Shown here in pieces: positions 54,595 through 64,000 of a stretch of 64,000 nt of DNA. A program made the translations under genes and the position numbers. Position 1 is the first letter of the stretch; each line of letters opens with the position of its first letter. Source of the DNA: Verticillium longisporum (Eukaryota; Ascomycota; Sordariomycetes; Glomerellales; Plectosphaerellaceae); NCBI GenBank assembly GCA_019188255.1, contig JAETXT010000011.1:1612001-1676000 (forward strand). The letters are read 5' to 3'. Under the pieces are notes generated by a model. The model had not been told where the DNA came from. It was given only the letters and a program-made list of their open reading frames with translations, and did not search any database.

Positions 54595-55678
54595 AAACCT
54601 CACGCGCAGCTCGCGAGCCCTGGATTCCACCTGGGCACGCACCTTGGCTCTTTCTCCTTCCGCCTTGGCTCGGCTTCTCGGAGCCAGTCGAGTGCTAGCA
54701 TAGGTCCTGTACATAGCTTGTTCTGAAATACATACAACTTTGGCTGTCGAATTTGGTCTTGCATTCTGTCGAGTCTGTTGCTAGCTGTTCAAACATCCTT
54801 TACAACCGTAGCATATTTCTCGGCCTCAAGCCCAGCGCGCCTTAGGTTTGAGTGTCCCAGCTTGTAAACGCAGGTCAAGAAATGGCCAGTGCGTCGATTA
54901 GACTCTTTTCGTTGCTCTGTTCATGGGTAGGTTCCCAGGAGCCCTGTCGTGATCCCGAAAACTCAAATGGGCAGCATCAAGAACTTTAAAAAAGGCCACC
55001 ATGCACTGCAGTTGACGTTCCTTTTGGGGGTGGAAACACCCCACTACTCAAAGCAGTGCAGCGGCAAGCAAGCTTGAATCACAAAGAAACTGCTGCTGCA
55101 TCGAGAAATCCAGAGCCAATTCCATTGATTGCGGCACTTTGGAACTCAGCACTTGGGTAGTAGAACCAGACACTCACGAGCAAACACTGCAGAAACGGTT
55201 CAATTCCAAAATGACGATGTTTTGCATCGACTTTGTATGACATCGGACTCCGATCTCGTTCGATAGCCGAGATTCAAGTTTGCTGACATGCGACGTTGGC
55301 TGCGACAGCTTGGAAAAGTGTTCGGCGACTGGTCCTGTGTCGGGACGTACACAATGACGGGATCCGGCGGGGGATGGGGCCGGTGGAGAGCTAGATCGAC
55401 ATGACGACTTCCGCCGAGGAGACTTCGCGCTCCGAGGGACCGATGCCGCCAGCATCAACGTACGTTGAGGTGATTATCGGGGGTGATAGGCAGCAAAGCA
55501 AGAAAGTCTGAATTTTCCTACAAGTTCTTTTGATGGTTTTATGTGGCGGTAGGCAGTGAGGATATTTTTGACACATCTCCTTATCATCGTTACGCTGCCC
55601 ATTCTTCGTGCCTTGTCCATACGCTGCCCTGAGTATAATTCACCCAAGTATTACACCAAAGAGAGCAATTGAAACAAA
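54595..55678. other. Intergenic region, no gene seen
   Basis: About 1.1 kb holding the NLP 3' UTR and the promoter of the GH31 gene. No protein-like frame or structured RNA was recognised. Confidence 0.55.
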
Positions 55679-57621
55679 ATGCTCTACGAACAAGACGGGC
55701 GTCTGGTATACTCCTATGACGGAGAGAAGCTCTGGATCGAGCCCTGGTCTGCCAATGCTTTCCGCGTACGAGCCACCAAGCTCTCTACGATGCCGGCAGA
55801 GGACTGGGCCCTGCAAGAGCCTCTTCAGGCCGGACTCCAACAAAAGATCTCGGTTTCAAAGGAACAGGCCACCATAACGAACGGCAAGATAAAGGCTGTG
55901 GTCACGAACCGCGGCAAAGTCACCTTCTACAACGCCACCGGAACCGTTGTCCTCGAAGAATACGCGCGTAACCGCCGCGACATACTCGACCCAAATTGCA
56001 GCGCCATTGAAATCGAGGCGCGCGAGTTCAAACCAATCAGAGGCGGCGATTTTCACCTGACGATGCGCTTCGAGAGTCTCGATCCAAAGGAGAAGATATT
56101 CGGCATGGGCCAGTATCAGCAACCGTACCTCGACCTCAAAGGCCTCGACCTGGAGATGGCGCAGCGAAACTCACAGGCCAGTGTGCCCTTTGCCATCTCC
56201 TCGCTCGGTTACGGCTTTCTCTGGAATAATCCGGCCATAGGGCGGGCCGTGTTCGGCAAAAATGTCACCAGCTTCGAGGGCTATGCCACCAAGGCGTTGG
56301 ACTACTGGGTTGTCGTCGGGGACACACCGGCAGAGATTTCAGAGTCTTACGCCAAGGTGACTGGGACGGTCCCAATGATGCCGGAATATGGACTGGGGTT
56401 CTGGCAGTGTAAACTGCGGTACGAGACGCAGGAGGAGGTCTTGGAGGTGGCGCGGGAGTATAGGCGGCGGGAACTGCCTATCGATCTGATTGTCATCGAC
56501 TTTTTCCATTGGCCTATGCAAGGTGAATGGAAGTTTGACAGTGCCCATTTCCCTGATCCAGGTAAGCCATATTGATTCTGACCTCGGGTAGTAAGTGGCC
56601 CAGAGAAGACAAGCAGTCTAACCGGCAATGTCCATGACAGACGCAATGATTCGAGAGCTTCGAGAGCTGAAGATTGAGCTCATGGTCTCCATCTGGCCTA
56701 CTATTGACAAACGCTCGCAAAACTACCAGGAGATGATGGAGCGTGGCTACTTGGTTCGCACTGAGCGCGGCTTAGGGTTAAGTCGAACCCGAGTACTCTG
56801 TCTATGACTTTGATAACTATCGATACCACGCTGGACCGACTCTGAGCGTCGGAAACATCTACCCTCGGGATTACGCGAGGACGTTCTACGAGGGAATGGA
56901 ACAAGAGGGGCAGACCAATATCGTGAACCTTCTTCGTTGCGCCTGGGCCGGCAGTCAAAAGTATGGCACCCTTGTTTGGAGCGGCGACATAGCTTCTTCC
57001 TGGGCGAGCTTCAGAAACCAGCTGGCAGCTGGCCTCAGCATGGGCATTGCAGGCCTGCCATGGTGGACGACGGATATTGGCGGGTTTCATGGGGGCAACC
57101 CAGATGACGAAGCTTTCCGTGAGCTTTTCGTGCGCTGGTTTCAATGGGGAACATTCTGCCCCGTCATGAGACTGCACGGCGATCGAGAGCCGAAGAAGGG
57201 GACAGGCGAGGCCAGCGGTGCGCCGAATGAAGTATGGTCGTATGGCCCGGAAGTCTACGAAATCTGCCGCAAATATTTGCGCATCCGGGAAGACATGCGC
57301 TCTTACACGAGGCAATTGATGAAGGACGCGCATGAGAAGGGATCACCAGTGATGAGACCCTTATTCTGGGAATTTCCCGCAGATCAGGAGAGCTGGGAGG
57401 TCGAAGATCAGTACATGTATGGCGATAGGTACCTTTGCTGTCCCATTTTGAAGCCTGGCGCCAGAGATAGAGAGTTATATCTTCCCCGGCTCCCAGAGGG
57501 CGAGGAATGGGCTCCATTCTCCGCCGAAACTGGTGGTCAGTCTTACGGGGGAGCCCAAAGGATTAAGGTGGATTGCCCATTGGATTCGATGCCAGTCTTC
57601 GTCCGCCACAGGAAGTTCTGA
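55679..57621 (+). pseudogene. GH31 alpha-xylosidase-like glycosidase, internal deletion removes nucleophile region
   Basis: Exon 1 is 55679-56561 and exon 2 starts at 56641 (79-nt intron, SAHFPDP-DAMIRELREL). The sequence follows fungal GH31 alpha-xylosidases: IFGMGQYQQPYLDLKG, YGLGFWQCKLRYE, LPIDLIVIDFFHW, then ...GYLVRTERG up to 56771. There the frame runs into TTAGGGTTAAGTC and stops at 56806-56808. From 56785, one frame over, the protein resumes with EPEYSVYDFDNYRYH, WSGDIASSW, PWWTTDIGGF and MPVFVRHRKF. In relatives the WLDEAEPEY-type segment supplies the catalytic Asp. Here everything between RTERG and EPEY, roughly 35-45 residues by memory of the family, is missing. It cannot encode a normal enzyme. 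Confidence 0.85.
56772..56780. repeat. TTAGGGTTA telomere-like motif at the GH31 deletion junction
   Basis: Nine bases matching one and a half fungal telomere repeats lie exactly between the left (…RTERG) and right (EPEYSV…) parts of the broken glycosidase gene. Read directly; the link to repair is inference. Confidence 0.7.
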
Positions 57622-57887
57622 TGGCCGTTTCATAGGTACATTTTTTGGTTAGATCTTGGTATGAAGGAAGTGGTGAAGAAATAGAATGAGACTGAAGCTT
57701 TGTCACCCTTGAAGTCAATCGCAAACCAGACCACATCACCATTTGAGGAAAGCAGGAAAGCACATCCCCAGAAGCCCCTTCCCCAAGCTCTATGCGCAGA
57801 CCCCGCACTGCCTCCACACACTACAGGGGTCCAGTGGTGCCTTCCCCAAAGTTCAGGGAACTCGCCCAGCTCCGAGTACCTTACTGA

Positions 57888-60800
57888 AAGGCGACCTACC
57901 CTGCCCCCAACATTAAGTCATGGGTCTCCTTCATCATCTCCCAAACCTGCCTCCTCGTCCCTCCACCGCCAAGTGTTCCTCTTTCACAAGATATTCAGAC
58001 ATGTTCGAGGTCTGGCAAAACGTACGACCCTTCTCACCGCGTGTCTCGACGCGCTCCCATCCAATGCGACATCTGCGAAACCACGTTTGAGCGCCAGGAG
58101 CATCTTACGAGACACCTGCGAATCCATACTAGCGAGCGGCCCTTTAGCTGCTCTGTTTGTGGCAAGGCATTCTCCCGACAGTGACTCAATCCCTCCCAGG
58201 TCTTGCCTCTTACCAGAGTGGGGATCAACAGCTGACATAGGACATCTCAGAGACGTCCTGAGCCGCCACGCCGCGACACACGATATTGATCGTCACGATG
58301 AAGTTGGCACAAGTGGAAGGGCCTGTCGAGAATGTGCCGTGAGCCGTGTACGATGCACCAAGGGCAACCCTTGCCGACGTTGCTCAGTAAGAAGCCTAAA
58401 ATGTGACTATCCAACGGCCCAGAAGCGAAAGGCTGCGTCGCTCGATTCCATCGATTGCTCCCGGAATTCAGAGGCCGAGTCCCCGATCGCGATGAGTCCG
58501 ACCGCCGTGGGCCATGACCATGCAGACAGTGCCTGTGAGCAGGCGTACGTCAACAACCAAAATTCTCAACCTGGTACCGGAGAAGGCGTCACGGTTCCGG
58601 ATCGCCCTGAATGGCAACGGTGGCAGAATCAACCAATATCTTGGAGTTCCAGAGCGGATTGGATCAGGGGGCAAGCTACATGAACGACCTCTACGCCTCG
58701 TTTCCCGCCACAACAACGGGCCTGTCCACCATAAACTGGTTGTCTCCAGAGGAGCAGAATATTCTTGATTGGTCAAACCAACTAGCCGGGATGTCTTATG
58801 GGAGCATTGAAACCGACGTCATGGGCTCCCAGTTCTTCTTCACAACTCTGCCGCAGCCCGAGGCTACTAACGACGCTACCTATAATCATCCTACGGTTTC
58901 TGGTCGCATCTTGAGAAATACAAGGCCCGCGAATACCGACACATCTGCAGAAAGCGTGCCAGGGTCAAGTCCTGAGATCGAGGCCATAAATCGTTCAGTG
59001 GCGGAGTCAAGTTCCGCGACAGGCTCCCATCCGCGCAGCACCGGACGACCACGAAAGCGGAAGTACTACGTTGAGGGCGCTGCTGCTAGAGTGCCCTTTC
59101 AAGGTCGCTTGGCCCAGGACCAAGACGAGCTTGACACGTTGGCTACGGGCAGATCAGGCGATATACTAAACCCGGTTGAGCCAACAGGTTCATCCCCCGT
59201 CGGAGATGCTTCGCACGCGTCTCCTATAACCGGAGGCTTGTCAAATCTTGCTTACGAGAACCTCATCCGCGGTCTTCAGATCGAGACCCAGGATCAGGGC
59301 ATCGAATCAGATTTGGACGGCTTCCCAACATACGTGCAGCTGAACCATTTCGTACATTTATACTTCAGAAGGTTCCACCCGACACTACCCTTCCTTCGCC
59401 GAAGCAGTTGTTTCTGCGAGGAGCCAGGCCACTGGCTTCTACTCCTGGCAGTAGCCTCGGTGGGTGCGAGGTACCAGCTCGGTTCAAATGGTCCGCAGTC
59501 GCGGGATCTGTTAGCCGGTTTACTTCGTGCTTCACTTACTCGCCGTTTTCATCGATTTGATGTGGACGAAGGCGTAGACACCTGGGTACCTGGTGTTGCA
59601 GGCGCCGGCAACTGCTGCCTTGATCTGCTCACCCTACAAGCTGCTATCCTCAACTCCATCAATATGTTGCACAGCGGTCAGAACTCTATCACGAGACGTG
59701 CACTTACCGAAAAGCAGTTCTTAATCGATGCCTGTTTTGATATGGATTTGCTTGGAAAGACACACCCAGATACAACCACCTTGAGGCAATCGGGTCGGCT
59801 GCAATCGGTTCAGGAATGGACACACGCTCAGTCTCGCATAAGAACAGGCCTGATGGTATGGGTATGTTTATCATCCGGAGGGAGACAAGCATACAAAGGC
59901 TCACACATTATCAAGTTACTCGATTCCATCGCTGCCTTCGAATTCGGTGGCAAACCTGGGTTCAAACTGGGTGATGTGCGGTCATCACTACCGTGCAGAG
60001 AAGAAGTTTGGGACTGCCCAACTACAGAGCAGATTGCTGAGGAAGCCTCCCACTCCGGCAAGTCTAGCGGAATGGTTGGCGATTGTTCACCAACTGACAG
60101 TTCGGCTAGTCACACTTCTCAGAGCAATTGAGTTTCTCTACCTCGAGAAGAGGTTGCCGCCAAAGCTGAGCCAGTTCGGCATTCAGATTATGGTTTACGC
60201 CATATGTCGAAGGACGAAAGAAGCTATCGAGCAGCACACATTTCCCCTTTCATCCTGGATACCGAGCGCCAGCATCAATAAACGCCCACACTCGGAACAT
60301 TTGGAGGAGACATGGCCACCCTCTCTCCCAATCCTCTCCAAGTGGCGAAATAGTGCTTGCGATTGCATGGACATTCTGCATTGGGATGCCAACAGTGTGG
60401 CTGCGAGAGCCGGAGGCTGGGAGCACCCTATCATTCTCCATCTTCATCTCTCGCGGCTCTTGATCTTGGCACCAGTCGAACATGCACAGGTTCTTACAAC
60501 GACATTAGCATACAGGGCCGAAAGTAGGCCCTCAGACGGTGCTAAATACGCTCAAGCACGCAACCACTTGGTCCAGTGGGCCATTTGTGATCAACATAAA
60601 GCAAGGCTCAGTATCATTCATGCTGGAGCGTTGTTATGGCACATCCGTCGTTACAGCTCTGGCAACTTTCTCGAGCCATTTTCGATCTATTTAGCGACCA
60701 TCGTGATCTGGGCTTACAGTGTGTCCGTACAGTCAGTTCGGCAGCAGACAGGTCTTGAGACACAAAACCCAGACTCTCGGCCAGTTTTCGCAACGACCTC

Positions 60801-61002
60801 GCTCGCCCCAGCCTCGTCCACTGCAGGACCTGAATTAGTGTCAGATGAGGACACGGAGGAAAGCCCTGAGCCGTACTTCATTCACCTTGATCGGCCTTGC
60901 GATGACGAAATGGTTCAGACATACGTTCGACTAGGGGACAGAATGTCTGCTTACATGTCGAGAGTAGGCAATATTTTGACCCGGGAGCACCGAGGAAGAT
61001 AG
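57888..61002 (+). CDS. Transcription factor with two C2H2 fingers and a Zn2Cys6 cluster (frame change unresolved)
   Basis: The frame is open from 57888 but has no Met, so the true start is unknown and may lie in an earlier exon. Finger 1 is [21 protein letters not shown]. Finger 2 begins [10 protein letters not shown] and is completed only by a 70-nt intron (58181-58250) that joins RQ to [10 protein letters not shown], giving C-x2-C-x12-H-x3-H. A zinc cluster follows ([11 protein letters not shown]...CRRC...C). A likely intron 58574-58626 joins the frame starting ESTNILEF, and 59862-59915 is a likely in-frame intron. The fungal regulatory domain follows ([19 protein letters not shown]). Around 60040-60125 the frame shifts before [14 protein letters not shown] cannot tell an indel from an intron. 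It lies between the GH31 gene and the permease and is their likely regulator. Confidence 0.72.
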
Positions 61003-61725
61003 TGCACCAGGGCCACAGACTCCTGACATCGCAGCGAGAGGGTTCTCAGGGAGCCACCTTTGACAAGATGAGGACAGACTCGCCGAAACAAGACCACGAC
61101 GGCCAGGCTTCCGCTTGGGGGGTCGAGCGAGGTTATGCAGAACTATTGGAGCGCCTAGCCGCGGCAACGGTAGGCAAGGATCGCCATCCACTGTAAACAA
61201 GAGTTCACTACACGAGGGTCCAATCCTGAGATGCCTGCATCGGGGAGCATGAAACTTGCGTAGCCCCTCTCCCCACCGGAGAGAAGACCCTCTTATTAAA
61301 GCTGCTCCGGTGGGGTAGTGGAACGCTCTGTCAAAGGGCCTCTGCCATGTGAACTCAGGTGGGAGAGTATCCAGCGTGATGGGTCGATACGACACGCGCT
61401 GCCACTTGGTTTTCCCCACTTCCCCAGACTTTGTTTGCTCGAGGAAGACTGAGCCGTACCGACAGCCTGACCGAATGTGACGATGGCGAGCCATCTTTCG
61501 GTGCGGCCCCATCCCACTGCTACTTATACGAGCAGTCCTCCGCCGATCGCCCAGGGAGTACATTTTCATTATGTTCAGGTTACACATATTTCGGGCACTT
61601 TAGAACTCTGGAAATTAGCCCACTCAATATTCGACAGCTAAGCATTGCAACTGAAAACCGCTCCCTGGCTACACGAAGCCTCCAGTGGCCACCTCAACTC
61701 GGCATACTTCCAACGCGAATTCGAT
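61003..61725. other. Intergenic region, no gene seen
   Basis: Promoter region of the sugar permease, 723 bases. It contains an inverted pair GCTACGCAAG-like/CCGGAGAGAAG-rich tract around 61255-61320 (CTCCCCACCGGAG and CTCCGGTGGGG). No gene is seen. Confidence 0.5.
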
Positions 61726-63333
61726 ATGGGGAGTTCTATCCACGAGGAGAAGGCGGCTGAAGCTGTTGGACTGGATCATGCCCCCGACAAAGACATTTCA
61801 ATGGCCCAGCAATCAGCCGAAGATGAACACAACCTCACCCTCCGCGATGCCATCCGTCGCTACCCTCAGGCCGTCTTGTGGTCGGTCTTACTATCCGCCT
61901 CTATCATCATGGAAGAATACGATATTGTCCTCATCAGTTCGTTCTTCGCGTCGCCTGCCTTTCGTCGCCATTTTGGCGAGTACGTTCCTCGAACAGGCAC
62001 ATACGAGATCACAGCCTCTTGGCAGAACGGACTCAGTAATGCCGTGAGTGTCGGGACCATCATTGGCGCATTTGCCAACGGCTACTTTCCCCACAAATTC
62101 TGATATCGCAAGGTCCTCCTGGCATCTTTGGTGTTCATTTGTGGCTTCATCGCGATTTCTTTCTTCTCGCCCAACCTACCAGTCCTCCTTGTTGGGCAGT
62201 TTCTCTGTGGCATCCCTTGGGGCGTCTTCGCGACCATGGCACCGGCGTACGCCTCCGAAGTCTGCCCCATGGCGCTTCGTGGTTACTTGACCGTCTATGT
62301 CAACCTCTGCTGGGCTCTCGGGCAGCTCATCTCTGCCGGCGTGCAAGCAGGATTTTCTGGCAGCACCTCCCAGTGGGCATACCGCATTCCATTCGCAATT
62401 CAATGGGCGTGGCCTCTGCCCTTGTTCACTATCCTATGGTTTGCGCCAGAGTCCCCTTGGTACTTTGTTCGCGTGGGCAAGCACGACGAAGCTGAGAAGT
62501 CCGTCATGCGACTGGGCTCAGCCATGCAGCGCAGTCACGCCAAAGAGACTGTGGCGTCGATGATCTACACCAACCAGCTCGAGATGAACATTGGCGAAGG
62601 AACATCTTACCTGGATTGCTTTCGCGGCGTCGACCGCCGCCGTACCGAAATCGCCTGCATGGTTTTCATGGCACAGCCTTTTTGTGGCTCCGTCCTTGGA
62701 GGCACGCCTACATACTTTTTCGTCCAGGCTGGTCTTCCCAAGTCCATCTCGTTCCGCATGTCAGCCGGCGGTCTCGGTATCGCATCAGTGGGCACAGTGG
62801 CATCTTGGCTACTCCTCGGCGCCTTTGGCCGTCGCACCCTGTATCTCTGGGGTCTTGGGCTGTTAACATCCGTTCTCATGACCGTCGGCTTCATCAGTGT
62901 TGGCGCTGGGGACTCTTCGGGTGGCAACTACGCTCAAGCGGCCATGATGCTGGTGTGGCTCGGCGTCTACTACATGACTGTGGGACCCATCTGCTACGCC
63001 ATCATCTCCGAGGTGTCCTCCACCCGTCTGCGCAATAAGAGCGTGTGCCTGAGCCGCATCGCGTATTACATAGGGCAGATCGTCTGCAACGTGATCAATC
63101 CATACATGCTGAACCCAACGGCCGGCGATTGGAAGGGGAAGACGGCGTTCTTCTGGGGCGGGTGTGCTTTTGCCTTCTTCGTATGGACCTTCTTCCGACT
63201 ACCAGAGACGAAGAACAAGACGTTTGCGGAACTGGATATCCTCTTTGAGAAGAACATTGGGGCGCGGGAGTTTTCCGGGTACAAGGTGGATGCATATGCC
63301 CAAGAAGGAGAGTCTTTGATGAAGAAGGGATGA
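61726..63333 (+). pseudogene. Sugar permease (MFS, alpha-glucoside/maltose type) with in-frame TGA
   Basis: A single frame of 536 codons runs from the Met at 61726 to TGA at 63331, broken only by a TGA at 62101-62103 (codon 126). Relatives have Gly there (F-G-Y-R). The frame is unchanged on both sides (GAFANGYFPHKF, then YRKVLLASLVFICGF), so a single base change GGA to TGA would explain it. Twelve hydrophobic segments are present. Family blocks include PNLPVLLVGQFLCGIPWG, PESPWYFVRVGKHDEAEKS, and a C-terminal LPETKNKTFAELDILFEK. The usual MEGYD in helix 1 is MEEYD. The proton-coupled transporter would import a disaccharide or oligosaccharide and fits the neighbouring glycosidase. Translation would stop after 125 residues unless read through. 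Confidence 0.85.
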
Positions 63334-64000
63334 TGAGCGACCTGTAGTGATGTCTGGACAGGCCAATTTAGCCGTTTACCGTGATCCCTTGCGTCCTTGC
63401 GATCAACTGTCTGCTCAATAATTGATACAACCTGTCATCGAAATCCAGTTTCCTCCAATTTGATTGTGGGATTGGCGGTGCTCAAGCAAGGTGGCTCTTT
63501 ACGCAATGTTCTTCGGTAGCTTTGCCAGAGGACTTGAACATCACATGCCTTCATGGCGAACCAATGCTTTACAGACAATCAATCTATGACCCTCGCGCCG
63601 CAGAACCATGCGAGATCTCAAGCGCGAACCCTCTGTCCGCAGAAATAGCCTATCTCAATCATTCTAATTCTGCTACCCTCTCCCGGGAGTCATTGCCCCG
63701 GGCACAGTCTCGTACCTGACAGGGCCCTAAGGCGCATACGCAAGCGAGTCACTTTCCTGATTCCCACTCACTCTTCCCAACTTGAGTCTAGCGCTCCACC
63801 GGAGACGAGCATGTTGGCGAAGGCATCCCACCGGAGGCAAGTGTAGCGACCCCGCATGATCCACGACCGACGTGCTCATCATTCTCGTCACGGCAGTGGG
63901 GCAAGCTATGATTTTGGATAATGTCCTTGGCTTCTGGGGGAAGTCTGGGGTAAAGAACAACCGCAGAAGATGCGGAGCTCTCGCGATACTAGGCTGTCGA
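63334..64000. other. Right-edge region, no gene seen
   Basis: The last 667 bases hold the permease 3' end and only short frames on both strands. Nothing recognisable. Confidence 0.5.

Noticed and set aside
1..64000. CRISPR arrays, rRNA genes, intact transposons
   Set aside because: No regularly spaced repeats, no rRNA sequence and no transposase, integrase or reverse transcriptase motifs were seen.

Overview
This is a GC-rich stretch of nuclear DNA from a filamentous ascomycete, most likely a Sordariomycete. Supporting signs are short GT-AG introns (about 55-95 nt) with CTNAC-like branch points, HET and Zn2Cys6 proteins, CCR4, an AcrB relative, a necrosis-inducing (NLP) effector-type gene, and recurrent TACCTAAGGTACC palindromes between genes. 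I see no rRNA, tRNA, CRISPR array or intact transposon. Gene models were assembled by hand from frame, splice signals and family knowledge. Exon limits are given where worked out.

Region 1 (1-13 kb) holds the 3' end of a cytochrome P450, a HET-domain gene, a single-pass membrane protein gene, a long disordered protein gene, and a 4.8 kb gene-empty stretch.

Region 2 (13.0-28.3 kb) is the most interesting part. It is a dense catabolic-looking cluster of two Baeyer-Villiger monooxygenases (BVMOs), a Zn2Cys6 regulator, a Dal5-type transporter, a metallo-beta-lactamase-fold hydrolase, an HSL-family esterase, a short-chain dehydrogenase and a zinc alcohol dehydrogenase. Enzyme for enzyme it resembles the bacterial cyclohexanol (chn) pathway: alcohol to ketone, to lactone or ester, to hydroxy acid, then oxidation. 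The second BVMO and the SDR each carry one apparent frame change.

Region 3 (28.3-54.6 kb) is mostly conserved housekeeping: CCR4 deadenylase, a methyltransferase-fold protein, an LYR-motif protein with a 13-nt micro-exon, a conserved unknown, a disrupted AcrB relative and a class-3 lipase-like protein. A secreted NLP follows. Two 4-5 kb stretches lack recognisable genes and probably hold promoters and long leaders.

Region 4 (55.7-63.3 kb) looks like a decaying sugar-use locus. A GH31 alpha-xylosidase-like gene has lost the segment expected to hold its catalytic nucleophile, and TTAGGGTTA sits at the break. Next come a C2H2 plus Zn2Cys6 regulator with an unresolved frame change, and a sugar permease with an in-frame TGA. 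Whether the single-base lesions are real or sequence errors cannot be settled here. The GH31 deletion is harder to explain as an error.
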